Shown piece by piece: positions 1 to 8,026 of a stretch of DNA of 19,890 nt. Position 1 is the first letter of the stretch. Each line of letters opens with the position of its first letter. The DNA is taken from positions 125,909 through 145,798 of the forward strand of contig DLGZ01000053.1 of NCBI GenBank assembly GCA_002482965.1. The letters are read 5' to 3'. Source of the stretch: Verrucomicrobiaceae bacterium UBA7681 (lineage in GTDB: Bacteria; Verrucomicrobiota; Verrucomicrobiia; Verrucomicrobiales; Verrucomicrobiaceae). The notes beneath the pieces were generated by a model. That model ran no database searches, was not told where the DNA came from, and was given only the letters and a program-made list of their open reading frames with translations. The position numbers and the translations under genes are program-made.

Positions 1-1728
1 CTTCGTGAGATCGGCACGATGGCTTCCGAGCTGACTGTCGAGGTCTTGCAGTTCGGCACTGCGCTTCGTGCGCTGTTCGGCCTCAGATTTCTGCGCTTCG
101 TTCTGCAACGCGGTGAGACGCTTCACCTCGGCATCCGCAGTAGCCGCCTGCTGCTGCAATGCCGCCAGCTTCTTCACCGTCGCTGCCTCGTCGGCCGCCA
201 GTTTGGCCAGTGTGCTTTCGCGAGATTGGGCCTCTTCCGAGGTTTTACCCAGAACTGCCTGCTGTGCAGTGAGGCTGCCTAGCAACTGGGTAAGATCCGC
301 CTGGGCTTTTGCCAGCTCAGTCGTTTTGGACGCAAGCTGGGTGTCGAGCGCCTGAAGTTCACTGCTGCGCTTTGATTTGAGTTCGGTCTCGGATTTCTGC
401 GCCTCGCTTTGCAGCTGGGTGGTTTCCCGGAGCTTCGCTTCGAGGGTCGTGAGCTGGTTTTGCAGCGGACCGAGTTTTTCGTTTGTGGCGGCAAGTTCAG
501 CCGCGGCTTTGGCGGCGGTGGCCTCTTGCGCCCCGGTTTCCGCACTGGCTTTCGCAAGAGAGGCGGTGATTTGTTCCAGCGCGCTTCGTTTGGCAACGAC
601 TTCATCCTCCAAACTTTGCAGTTCACCACTGCGCTGCGATTTCAGATCCGCTTCAGACTTTTGCGCCGTGGCAAGGAGCTGGTTGATGGACGCCAACTTC
701 TCCTTCGCCGCCGCTTCCCCGGCCAGGAGTTTGGCTGTCGCAGCTTCGCGATCCTTGTGCTGCTTGTCGGCCTCTGCGTGCAGGGCCTGCAGGCTCTTCT
801 GCGCGGTGCTCAGGTCCTCCTCGGCCTTGGCGACGAGGGCGCGAGTGGATTCGAGCTTGCTCTCGGTGTTGCTTAGATCGCGGCGTTTTGCGTCGTGCTT
901 GCCGGCTTCCGTCTTCGCGTTCTCCACTTCGGCCCGGGCGTTTTGCACCTGCCCGCGCAGCTTTTCGAGTTCGCTCTTGAATCCTGTGACTTCGGTCTGT
1001 GTCTGGCTGAGTTCTTTGCGACGGACGTCCAGCGTGGCATCTAACGAGCGGATCTCGTCACGCCGTTTTTGCTCCACATCATTTTCAGCCCGCAGGGAAT
1101 CACGCTGCTGGCGGAGTTTTTCGACATCGTCACGCAACTCGGCAGCCTGTTTGAAGGCCGCAGGATCGGGCGCAGGAGAAGAAACTGCAGAAGGTTTGGG
1201 AATCAGCGAGGCGGGCGGTGGGCTGCCGCCGGGCGACCGCAGTGCATCGGCAGAGATTCGGTGCACTACCGGCTTGGTGACCTCGATTTTACCGGTTTCA
1301 GGGGTGGATTTTGGCACGTCATTCTTATCCCGTGCCGGGATGCTTTCGGTGTCGCCTTTTTTGCCATCTTCGCGGCTTGGCTGGCCCTTGGGGGCGGAAA
1401 CGGATTTGGAGCCTCCATCTGAGGCCATGCCCTTCGGTGCCCGCTCCCGAAACCGGCTTTCCAACTGGCCAAACATGATGCGGTCTCCGCCTTTGACACG
1501 AAACCGCTCCACCCGCCTGCCGTTGACGAAGGTGCCGTTGGAGGACTTTAAATCGACAATTTCGTAGCTGCCATCCGCCTGGCGCAGGAACTCCGCGTGA
1601 AAGCTGGAAATGAAGGTGTTGTCGATGACGATATCATTGCTGGCCTCACGTCCGATGGACAGCCGTTCTTCGAGGATGTCGAAGACGAACTCATTTCCAT
1701 CATTAAGGTTGAAGGCCAGATATGGCAT
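1..1728 (-). CDS. FHA-domain protein with long repetitive coiled coil (C-terminus beyond window)
   Basis: The minus frame is open from an ATG at 1728 to the left edge (576 residues, no stop), so the gene is cut by the window. Residues about 1-95 form a forkhead-associated domain, a phosphothreonine-binding fold: SIGRE (24-28), a Ser-Ser-Phe-His stretch (41-44), SSNGTFVNG (62-70) and GDRIMFG (81-87). A Pro/Ser/Lys-rich linker follows to about residue 190. The rest is Ala/Glu/Lys/Gln-rich, almost free of Pro and Gly, and predicted coiled coil. Within it a unit starting AQKSE and continuing to a SELQ-like segment recurs at residues 355, 443 and 545. There is no signal peptide or membrane segment in the visible part. 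It probably acts as a cytosolic phospho-dependent scaffold, but no Ser/Thr kinase is nearby and its partner is unknown. A long Ser/Cys/Arg-rich plus-strand reading frame opposite it is a shadow. Confidence 0.88.
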   Translation of the reverse strand, partial: MPYLAFNLNDGNEFVFDILEERLSIGREASNDIVIDNTFISSFHAEFLRQADGSYEIVDLKSSNGTFVNGRRVERFRVKGGDRIMFGQLESRFRERAPKGMASDGGSKSVSAPKGQPSREDGKKGDTESIPARDKNDVPKSTPETGKIEVTKPVVHRISADALRSPGGSPPPASLIPKPSAVSSPAPDPAAFKQAAELRDDVEKLRQQRDSLRAENDVEQKRRDEIRSLDATLDVRRKELSQTQTEVTGFKSELEKLRGQVQNARAEVENAKTEAGKHDAKRRDLSNTESKLESTRALVAKAEEDLSTAQKSLQALHAEADKQHKDREAATAKLLAGEAAAKEKLASINQLLATAQKSEADLKSQRSGELQSLEDEVVAKRSALEQITASLAKASAETGAQEATAAKAAAELAATNEKLGPLQNQLTTLEAKLRETTQLQSEAQKSETELKSKRSSELQALDTQLASKTTELAKAQADLTQLLGSLTAQQAVLGKTSEEAQSRESTLAKLAADEAATVKKLAALQQQAATADAEVKRLTALQNEAQKSEAEQRTKRSAELQDLDSQLGSHRADLTK

Positions 1729-1760
1729 GCCGGACGCGCAGAAAGGACTGAAGGGTCGAG

Positions 1761-1789
1761 AGAATAAGGGTGGAAAATCAGTGAATCAA
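1761..1789 (-). promoter_or_regulatory. Candidate sigma-70-type promoter for the FHA/coiled-coil gene
   Basis: On the minus strand, TTGATT (1784-1789) is followed after 17 bases by TATTCT (1761-1766), each matching four of six consensus positions. It lies 33 bases upstream of the ATG at 1728 in an AT-rich gap. It is assigned by eye only. Confidence 0.3.
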
Positions 1790-1853
1790 ACTTAATGAAA
1801 TCAGTCGATAGGGAAGATGGGTGAAGAACCTATTGTTACAAAAACCACTTCGA

Positions 1854-1883
1854 TTGCCCAGCATCATTTAAGATTTCTAAAAT
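1854..1883 (+). promoter_or_regulatory. Candidate promoter for the lysozyme-like lipoprotein
   Basis: TTGCCC (1854-1859), an 18-base spacer and TAAAAT (1878-1883) precede the ATG at 1893. Transcription from here would begin within a few bases of the start codon, giving an almost leaderless mRNA. This fits the absence of a Shine-Dalgarno sequence. It is weak evidence because the region is generally AT-rich. Confidence 0.25.
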
Positions 1884-1892
1884 ATAAAAGAC

Positions 1893-2708
1893 ATGCGATT
1901 CATCAAATTTTTCGTCCTTCTGGTGCTGGTTTTGAGCAGTTTGGAGGGTTGTGCTGATGTTCCAGCGCCCAGCGGTAGAGCCGAAACGCGTTTATCCCCG
2001 GCTCAAATGGACCGTGTCGGCAAGCGGATCTGGCAAAACGAATGCGGCGGTACCGTGGCGGGACTGACCAGTTGGAATGGGGGGGAAGATTTCGCATCCT
2101 TGGGCATCGGACATTTTATCTGGTACCCGCAGGGACGCAGCGGCCCTTTTGCAGAAAGCTTCCCGCCACTGCTGACTTTTCTGGCGGCGCACGGCACTGC
2201 CACGCCTGCTTGGGCGCGGGGCGCCTGCCCATGGCCGACCAAGGCCGCCTTTGAGGCAGACCGGAACGGCGCACGGCAACAGGAACTGCGGGCGCTGCTC
2301 AGCCGCACGGTCAGACAGCAGACGGAATTCATCATGGCCCGCATGGAGGCTGCGCTGCCCAAGATGCTGGCGGAAGTGCCGGCCAAGGAGCGTGGCCGGG
2401 TCAAATGGGTCTTTGAATCCCTGAAAACAACCCCGGAAGGCACGTTTTGCCTGATCGACTATGTGAATTTCAAAGGCGAAGGCACCAGTGCCAAGGAACG
2501 GTACAATCGCCAGGGCTGGGGGCTGCTCCAGGTACTGCAGGCCATCGGGGAATCGCCGAACAGCTACACTGCTTGGAATGTGCAGTTTGCCGTTGCCGCC
2601 AAAGGCGTGCTCAGCCGCCGGGTGGCGAACGCCCCGGGGGAGCGTCAAGAACAACGCTGGCTGTCTGGCTGGCACAACCGGTGTGACGGCTACAAGCGGT
2701 CACTGTGA
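1893..2708 (+). CDS. Lipoprotein with lysozyme-like motif, function unproven
   Basis: 271 residues. The N-terminus is a lipoprotein signal: two basic residues, a hydrophobic core and LEGC with the lipidated Cys at 20. After a short linker comes a region with QNECGG (48-53), WNGGEDF (61-67) and SLGIGHFIWYP (69-79). An early Glu followed about 24 residues later by a G-I-G-H motif recalls T4-type lysozymes, where the catalytic Glu precedes TIGIGH. E50, S69 and H74 would be the equivalents, with D66 a possible fourth. This suggests a membrane-anchored, periplasm-facing peptidoglycan-active or lysozyme-fold protein, but that is inference from a short motif. I recall similar proteins as conserved hypotheticals. 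The gene sits between two FHA genes and converges on the second with only 6 bases between stops. The start is chosen because it gives the lipoprotein signal. Confidence 0.85.
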   Translation: MRFIKFFVLLVLVLSSLEGCADVPAPSGRAETRLSPAQMDRVGKRIWQNECGGTVAGLTSWNGGEDFASLGIGHFIWYPQGRSGPFAESFPPLLTFLAAHGTATPAWARGACPWPTKAAFEADRNGARQQELRALLSRTVRQQTEFIMARMEAALPKMLAEVPAKERGRVKWVFESLKTTPEGTFCLIDYVNFKGEGTSAKERYNRQGWGLLQVLQAIGESPNSYTAWNVQFAVAAKGVLSRRVANAPGERQEQRWLSGWHNRCDGYKRSL

Positions 2709-2714
2709 AGCCGC

Positions 2715-3359
2715 CTATTCCTCTTTACGCTCGATTTTGATTTTGGGCATGGACCCGGAAATTTTGTCCTTCAAATCTTCAAACAGGTTGCCATTCATCT
2801 CCTTCGAGTGGCGCATGGCCAGACCCACGACAAAGGCTATGACGAACAGGCCCGTGACAATAATCCCGGTCATGCAGCCGCTTTCGGAGGTGTCCGGATA
2901 ACTGCCAGCGGAAGGCTTGCTATAAGCACGGCGCACCGGGCTAAGCGGACGCCCAGGAGGCCCTGGCTTGGCCGCCGGGGTGGACGGTTGCGCACTGACG
3001 GGGGCCGATGTTGGCAGCGACTTGGAAAAGCGTGGCGTGGTCAGGGGCTTCTCCTCCAGCACGGAGGGAGCATCACCCGCATAGAACACGGACTGCACAT
3101 CCCCAAAGCCTACGCGGTCGCCATCCTTGAGCAGAGCCTCCTCGATCTCCGCGCCGTTGACGCGGGTGCCATTGCTGGAACCAAGGTCCTGCACAAAAAC
3201 ACCGTCGCCTGACGCCTTGATGATTGCATGCCTCCCGGATGAGGATGGGCAGGTAAGCACGACATCGTTATCAGGATGTCTGCCTATGGTGGCAACATCA
3301 CTTTCCAACTTATGAACGAGCGTAGTGCCGTCCTCCATGTAAAAGACTACCGAGGCCAT
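2715..3359 (-). CDS. FHA-domain protein with C-terminal transmembrane segment
   Basis: 214 residues. Residues 1-95 are an FHA domain: TIGRHPDND (24-32), SGRHA (41-45), SSNGTRVNG (61-69) and DGDRVGFGD (79-87). These are the residues that contact phosphothreonine in the family. Residues about 100-158 are a Pro/Ser/Ala-rich disordered linker. Residues about 162-182 form one hydrophobic segment, followed by a charged tail ending in alternating Lys/Glu. The likely topology is a cytosolic FHA domain tethered to the inner membrane by a C-terminal anchor. It probably recruits a phosphorylated partner to the membrane. Neither a kinase nor a phosphatase of the STPK/PPM type is visible. No Shine-Dalgarno precedes the ATG. 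Confidence 0.88.
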   Translation of the reverse strand: MASVVFYMEDGTTLVHKLESDVATIGRHPDNDVVLTCPSSSGRHAIIKASGDGVFVQDLGSSNGTRVNGAEIEEALLKDGDRVGFGDVQSVFYAGDAPSVLEEKPLTTPRFSKSLPTSAPVSAQPSTPAAKPGPPGRPLSPVRRAYSKPSAGSYPDTSESGCMTGIIVTGLFVIAFVVGLAMRHSKEMNGNLFEDLKDKISGSMPKIKIERKEE

Positions 3360-3426
3360 GAATGAGGGAGATTAAGGGGGTGAATATTCGTAAAACCAGA
3401 AAAGGCACGAACGATGGAACAGAAAC

Positions 3427-3456
3427 TTGGGATTTTCCTGATGCAACGGCTATATT
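3427..3456 (+). promoter_or_regulatory. Candidate sigma-70-type promoter for the small secreted protein
   Basis: TTGGGA (3427-3432), an 18-base spacer and TATATT (3451-3456) lie 36 bases before the ATG at 3493. The spacing gives a 5' leader of about 30 bases. It is one of the better-looking promoters in the window but has not been tested. Confidence 0.4.
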
Positions 3457-3492
3457 CGCGTGTGAGAGTAAAATTTCTCCGCCTTTCGTGTC

Positions 3493-3957
3493 ATGCGCAC
3501 CCCAGCCGCCCCATCCCCCTTCGTTTTCCTTGCTCTTTGCACCTTGATGTTGCTGTCCCCTGCGGTCTGGCTGCATGCGGATGACAATGAAGACGCCGAA
3601 AAAGCCGCCGGCGCCTTGGCCTATGATCAGGAAGCGGAAGGCTACAACATCCGCGCCGAGGTCAGGACCTACATGCTCGAACCGAAGCTCGGCAAAGCCA
3701 CCCGCATGCAGCTTTTCAAGGGCAATGAGTACTGTTTTTGCATCGCGACGCCGAAAAAGGCCGGGGTATTCATCACAGGCGCGGTACTGGACCTCGAAGG
3801 CAAACCCTCCGGTGACATCCTGCCCGTGCTCGACGGCTGGGGCTTTGTGCTATTCTACAAGCCCAAGAAAACCGGCATGTACATGATTGCCATTCACCAG
3901 ACGGAGAAAGGCAAGAAAAAGACTGTGCCCTGCGCGATGGTCACCGGCTACAAGTGA
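3493..3957 (+). CDS. Small secreted protein of unknown function
   Basis: 154 residues. Residues 1-29 are a Sec-type signal peptide ending in a likely Ala-x-Ala-like cleavage site before an acidic DDNEDAE stretch. The mature part has alternating hydrophobic strands with no helix-rich stretch, and a pattern of Pro-Lys-Lys-x-Gly turns (around residues 87-91 and 123-127). The TGMYMIAIHQ segment resembles the last strands of small extracellular beta-sandwich domains such as PPC-like modules; this is a resemblance only. The gene diverges from the FHA/TM gene across a 133 bp gap. It converges on the phosphatase gene with no gap: the sequence TGATCA at 3955-3960 supplies the stop codons of both genes. 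I do not recognise a family. Confidence 0.75.
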   Translation: MRTPAAPSPFVFLALCTLMLLSPAVWLHADDNEDAEKAAGALAYDQEAEGYNIRAEVRTYMLEPKLGKATRMQLFKGNEYCFCIATPKKAGVFITGAVLDLEGKPSGDILPVLDGWGFVLFYKPKKTGMYMIAIHQTEKGKKKTVPCAMVTGYK

Positions 3958-4995
3958 TCAGCCGATTTTGAAGCTCCCGTCCGGAAGCTTCGCAACGGTG
4001 TGCAAGACCCCGCCATCCGCCGAATGATGCGTGAAGGTCAGCGCCTCGGGCATGATCTGCAGATGTGTGAAGCCATGCACGTCCTTGCCAAAAGGCACCT
4101 GGTGCTTGCCTTCGAGTTTGCGCGTCTTTGCACCGCCACCGCCTGACAGCAGATGCGTGGTGAAGAGCCCCTTCATCTCCAGATGCTGCAAATCATGGTC
4201 GTGACCGCAGAGATACGCATGAACCTGGTGTTTCTGAAACAGCGGCTCCCACTGCGCGATCAATGCCTTCGTGTCGCCATGATCCCCATTTGAGTAAAGC
4301 GGGTGGTGCCCTGCCACAATGGTGAACGGTGCACGCGGCTTTGCCAGCTCCGCCTTGAGCCAGGTGAGCTGCTCCTTCTCCTCGGCGGCTGTCAGTGAGC
4401 CTCGTGGCTTCTTCGTCTTCTTGTCCAAACCGCCTGAAATGGCAGGTAAATTGGTGTCCAGGCAGATGAAAGTCACCAGCGGATTGCCATTGGGTCCCAG
4501 ATCAAAACGATACCACTTCGCCGGCATCTTCCAGCGCCCCCCCGGCTTCCCCGCGTACGACAGCTGCACCTTCTCACCGCCCTCGTTGTCATGGTAGTCG
4601 TGATTTCCAAGGATGCCCCACATTGGTCCCGGAAAGACGTTTGCCGGATACATCGTCTCAATGTCCTTCTGCCAGCGCGGAGAGTCCACGCTGAACCCCT
4701 CTTTCACGCGACCGTAAAAGTTATCTCCCAGCATCAGCAGCCCTTCAGGCTTCACGCCGCTTTCGGCCACGAACTTCTGCATGGCTCCCGCAACCTTGAT
4801 CTGATCAGCCGCGCCCGTGCCATAGTCGCCCATCATGAGTACATGCAGCGCTTCCTTGGCCACCTCAGCGGCTGCGAGATCCGGCCGGATGTTCAACGCC
4901 AGCGCAGCGGAAGAACAGAACAACGTTTGGAGGGCGCGGCGGCGGGAGAGGGGGGCTGGATTCATCGAGCTGGCTGAAACGGCAGTGCTCGCCAT
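3958..4995 (-). CDS. Exported metallophosphatase (purple acid phosphatase/TRAP-like)
   Basis: 345 residues of the calcineurin-like metallophosphoesterase superfamily, closest in style to tartrate-resistant acid phosphatase. The dinuclear-metal motifs appear in order: GDYGTG (56-61), GDNFYG (90-95), GNHD (130-133), GHH (229-231) and GHDHD (264-268). It would hydrolyse phosphomonoesters outside the cytoplasm. The N-terminus has SRRR (17-20), a hydrophobic stretch and Ala-x-Ala-like residues around 40-43. This resembles a twin-arginine (Tat) signal, consistent with a metalloenzyme folded before export. A second ATG at residue 11 is a possible alternative start just ahead of the SRRR motif. The chosen ATG has a weak purine-rich GGTGAGAG upstream. 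It diverges from apbE with only 12 bases between start codons. Confidence 0.88.
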   Translation of the reverse strand: MASTAVSASSMNPAPLSRRRALQTLFCSSAALALNIRPDLAAAEVAKEALHVLMMGDYGTGAADQIKVAGAMQKFVAESGVKPEGLLMLGDNFYGRVKEGFSVDSPRWQKDIETMYPANVFPGPMWGILGNHDYHDNEGGEKVQLSYAGKPGGRWKMPAKWYRFDLGPNGNPLVTFICLDTNLPAISGGLDKKTKKPRGSLTAAEEKEQLTWLKAELAKPRAPFTIVAGHHPLYSNGDHGDTKALIAQWEPLFQKHQVHAYLCGHDHDLQHLEMKGLFTTHLLSGGGGAKTRKLEGKHQVPFGKDVHGFTHLQIMPEALTFTHHSADGGVLHTVAKLPDGSFKIG

Positions 4996-5007
4996 TTTCT
5001 CTCACCC

Positions 5008-5925
5008 ATGCGTTTTGCTTTCTTGCTCCTGCTCCTTAGCGGCTGCTCTCGTGATGACCCGCCCGCCACTCTCGGCGGCCGCACCATGGGCACCACCTGG
5101 AGTCTGCGCGTGGATGGAGGGGCTAACGCCATCTCTCAAAAAGAGATTCAGCAGCAACTGGATAACTGGGAGGCCATCATCAGCCACTGGCGGCCTGACT
5201 CCGCCATTTCACGCTTCAATGCCTCCACCCGCACGGACTGGATTGCCGTCCCGGCTGAGCTCGTCGAAGTTGTCGACCTCGCGCAGCAGATCGGCAATGA
5301 CACCGATCATGCGCTCGACATCACCCTCGCTCCGCTCATTGATCTGTGGGGCTTCGGCACTGCTGGCAGGCGCGACACGCCTCCCACCGATGCCGAAATC
5401 GCCAGCGCCCAAGAAAAATGTGGCTGGCAGCACCTGCACACACGCAGCGATCCCCCTGCCCTGCGCAAAGATATTCCCGGGCTGTACATCAACGTCAGCG
5501 CCGTCGCGGAAGGCTGGGCTTTGGAACACCTCGCGCAGCATGTGGAGTCAAAAGGCATCCACAAATTCCTCCTCGAAATAGGTGGTGAGGTCCTCGCCCG
5601 TAGCGAATGGCGCGTGGGCGTGCAAACGCCTGCGGCACCACCCGGTGAAGCGGCGCAGACGCTGCGGCTCAAAGATCAATCCATCGCCACCAGCGGCGTC
5701 TATCGCCAGCATTTCTCGGCGGATGGAAAAGAGTACGCGCATGTCCTGGATCCGCGCTCGGGTCGGCCCATTGAACACAATCTCGCCTCCGTCAGCGTCA
5801 TCCACGCCAGCGCAGCTCAGGCTGACGGCTTCGCCACGGCTCTGCTGGTCCTGGGGCCAGAGGCTGGTCGTGAGCTGGCTAAAAAACTCGGGTTGCACGT
5901 CGTGTGGTTCGAGCGCGAAAAATGA
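5008..5925 (+). CDS. apbE: FAD:protein FMN transferase (ApbE), lipoprotein
   Basis: 305 residues. ApbE enzymes use FAD to attach FMN covalently to Thr/Ser of periplasmic or membrane redox proteins (for example NqrB/NqrC, RnfG/RnfD, NosR) in a Mg-dependent reaction. A short signal ends in LLSGC with the lipidated Cys at 13. The family marks are TMGTTWSL (26-33), the N-V-S-A-V-A-E-G segment (162-169), GGEV (192-195), ATSGVYRQ (227-234), HVLDPRSGRP (245-254) and the C-terminal ADGFATAL stretch (272-279), which includes metal-binding Asp. All key segments are present, so it should be active on the outer face of the inner membrane. No Nqr, Rnf or other flavinylated target lies in the window. No Shine-Dalgarno is visible. 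Confidence 0.93.
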   Translation: MRFAFLLLLLSGCSRDDPPATLGGRTMGTTWSLRVDGGANAISQKEIQQQLDNWEAIISHWRPDSAISRFNASTRTDWIAVPAELVEVVDLAQQIGNDTDHALDITLAPLIDLWGFGTAGRRDTPPTDAEIASAQEKCGWQHLHTRSDPPALRKDIPGLYINVSAVAEGWALEHLAQHVESKGIHKFLLEIGGEVLARSEWRVGVQTPAAPPGEAAQTLRLKDQSIATSGVYRQHFSADGKEYAHVLDPRSGRPIEHNLASVSVIHASAAQADGFATALLVLGPEAGRELAKKLGLHVVWFEREK

Positions 5926-5985
5926 CCCCTTGCTCAAAAACCACGTTGCCCTGAAGGCTGCGCTCTCTGCTATCACCACCCCCGC

Positions 5986-8001
5986 ATGTTTCACGTTGCC
6001 GAAGATCACGAAGAAGGAATGACAGGCCGCATCTCGCGGCCGCCGCTGGCACCGCGCATGCATTACGCTTTCTCGGATCAGGGCAAGATGTCCGAGTCTC
6101 CCCAGTTTGAATACCGCCCGCAGCAGCAGCGCATGGCGGAGCTGGTGGGTGCGGCGCTGGATGGCAACCACGCCTTCGTGTGCGAAGCTGCGACGGGCGT
6201 CGGCAAGTCCCTCGCCTACCTCGTTCCCGCCGTCACGTTTGCGCTGGAGCAGAAGCGCAAGGCCATCATCTGCACCCACACGATTAATCTACAGGAGCAG
6301 CTCATCACGAAGGACATTCCCATCGTCAAACAGCTCGTGGGCGACTTCCACGCGGAGATCCTCAAAGGCCGTGGCAACTACATTTGCCCCACGCGCCTCA
6401 AGCGCGCGCTGAATGAATCTGGCGATCTCTTTTCCACCTCTGAAGCCGGCGAATTGAAGATGCTGCTCGACTGGGTGGCCGAAACTGAGGACGGCACGCT
6501 GAGCGATCTGGACTTCACACCCAGCGCGCGTGTGTGGTCGCTGGTGTGCAGCGAGCCGCATGCCTGCACGCCGCGCCGCTGCCCGCCCGGCAGCCGCTGC
6601 TGGTATCAGGACGTGCGCCGTCGCATGGAGCAGGCGGACGTCGTCGTGCTGAATCACACGCTCTTCTTCACTCTGCTGGCCTCCGCCGATGAAACCAGCA
6701 CCGAGGACTGCAATTTCCTTTTCCCGCGTGACTTCGTCATCCTCGACGAGGCCCACACCATCGAGAACGTGGCTGCGCGCGCGTTCGGCCTGCACATCAG
6801 CGAATCGAACATCAAATTCGAACTTGGTCGTTTGCACAACCCGAAGAGCCGAAAGGGCTTCTTCCAGCTTGTGGGCGACAAAGACGGCGTGCGCGAGGTT
6901 TTGCACACGCTGGAAAGCGTTGACACCTTTTTCCGCGCCGCCGAGGCCGCGTGCAAATTCAACGCCATGGGCCGCGAATTCCGTGTGCGTGAAGCCGGAC
7001 TCATTGAAGACACGCTCAGCCTGCCGCTGCAACGTCTCGCTCTGCGTGCTCAAAAAGCGGGTGACGCGGTGGACAGGGAGGGCACCAAGCTCGAACTCCT
7101 CGATCTCGCCAAGCGGCTCACCGCCGTTCGTGTCGGCATCAAAGCCTTCCTCGATCAGGAAAACGAGGACCACGTCCATTGGGTGGAACGCACCAACACC
7201 GACAACCGCATCGTCTCCTTCCACACCGCGCCCGTCGATGTCGCGCCACGCCTGCGGCAGATCTTTTTCGCCAGCCACAAAGCCTGCATTTTCACCAGTG
7301 CCACACTGGGCATCGGCGATGACACGGAGTTGAACTATTTCCGCAATCGCGTCGGTGCCGAGGACGCCCGTGCAGCCTGCATTGAAAGCCCGTTCGATTT
7401 CAAAAAGCAGATGAAGCTTTATCTGCTCAAAAAGATGCCGCAGCCCTCGGAACCCGGATACCTCGACCGGCTGGAGCACTGGATCACCCATTTCATCGAC
7501 CTAAGCAGCGGCCGGGCCTTCATTCTTTTCACCAGCTACAGCCAGATGTCCTCGCTGGCGGACAACCTGGAAGCGCACTGCGAACGACGCGGCTGGCGCT
7601 TGCTCGTGCAGGGGCGCGGCATGCCACGGCATCAGATGCTCGCTGAATTCAAGAATGACACCCACAGCGTGCTCTGTGGTACGGACAGCTTCTGGACTGG
7701 CGTGGATGTGCCTGGCGAAGCCTTGAGCAATGTGATCATCACCCGCCTGCCCTTTGCGGTACCCGACCATCCACTGACCGCCTCACGCATCGAGCATCTC
7801 GAAGCACAGGGCCTCAATCCCTTCACCGAATACAGCGTGCCCGAGGCGATCCTCAAGCTCCGCCAGGGTGTCGGCCGCCTCATCCGTACCGCCACGGACA
7901 AAGGCATCTGCGCCATCCTCGACAACCGCATCCTCACCAAGCCGTATGGACGCGCATTTCTCTCATCCCTGCCGGAATGCCCGACAGAGATCATGCAGTG
8001 A
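5986..8001 (+). CDS. ATP-dependent DNA helicase, DinG/XPD-like superfamily 2 with Fe-S cluster motif
   Basis: 671 residues from the longest start. Helicase motifs: Q-like RPQQQRMA (44-51), Walker A AATGVGKS (68-75), THTINLQEQL (98-107), DEAH (254-257), SATLG-type motif III, GVDVPG (572-577) and QGVGRLIR (627-634). Cysteines 134, 188, 194, 199 and 205 lie between motifs I and II, where XPD and DinG bind a 4Fe-4S cluster. It therefore probably unwinds DNA 5' to 3' in repair or in removing R-loops and forks. There is no exonuclease domain, so it is not the Gram-positive DinG form. The start is uncertain: alternatives lie at 6019, 6058 and 6088. In the family the conserved N-terminus begins near residue 25-29, so residues 1-24 may not be translated. 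The gene follows apbE by 60 bases and has no LexA box. Confidence 0.9.
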   Translation: MFHVAEDHEEGMTGRISRPPLAPRMHYAFSDQGKMSESPQFEYRPQQQRMAELVGAALDGNHAFVCEAATGVGKSLAYLVPAVTFALEQKRKAIICTHTINLQEQLITKDIPIVKQLVGDFHAEILKGRGNYICPTRLKRALNESGDLFSTSEAGELKMLLDWVAETEDGTLSDLDFTPSARVWSLVCSEPHACTPRRCPPGSRCWYQDVRRRMEQADVVVLNHTLFFTLLASADETSTEDCNFLFPRDFVILDEAHTIENVAARAFGLHISESNIKFELGRLHNPKSRKGFFQLVGDKDGVREVLHTLESVDTFFRAAEAACKFNAMGREFRVREAGLIEDTLSLPLQRLALRAQKAGDAVDREGTKLELLDLAKRLTAVRVGIKAFLDQENEDHVHWVERTNTDNRIVSFHTAPVDVAPRLRQIFFASHKACIFTSATLGIGDDTELNYFRNRVGAEDARAACIESPFDFKKQMKLYLLKKMPQPSEPGYLDRLEHWITHFIDLSSGRAFILFTSYSQMSSLADNLEAHCERRGWRLLVQGRGMPRHQMLAEFKNDTHSVLCGTDSFWTGVDVPGEALSNVIITRLPFAVPDHPLTASRIEHLEAQGLNPFTEYSVPEAILKLRQGVGRLIRTATDKGICAILDNRILTKPYGRAFLSSLPECPTEIMQ

Positions 8002-8026
8002 ACGTGAGGCCAACCGCAGTATCAAA

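Noticed and set aside
377..1567. 396-residue plus-strand open frame opposite the FHA/coiled-coil gene
   Set aside because: Extreme Ser/Cys/Arg composition with no domain; it is the complement of an Ala/Glu/Lys-rich coiled coil. The minus frame has a clear FHA domain.
6289..7491. 400-residue minus-strand open frame inside the helicase gene
   Set aside because: Shadow of a gene with all helicase motifs; no recognisable domain of its own.
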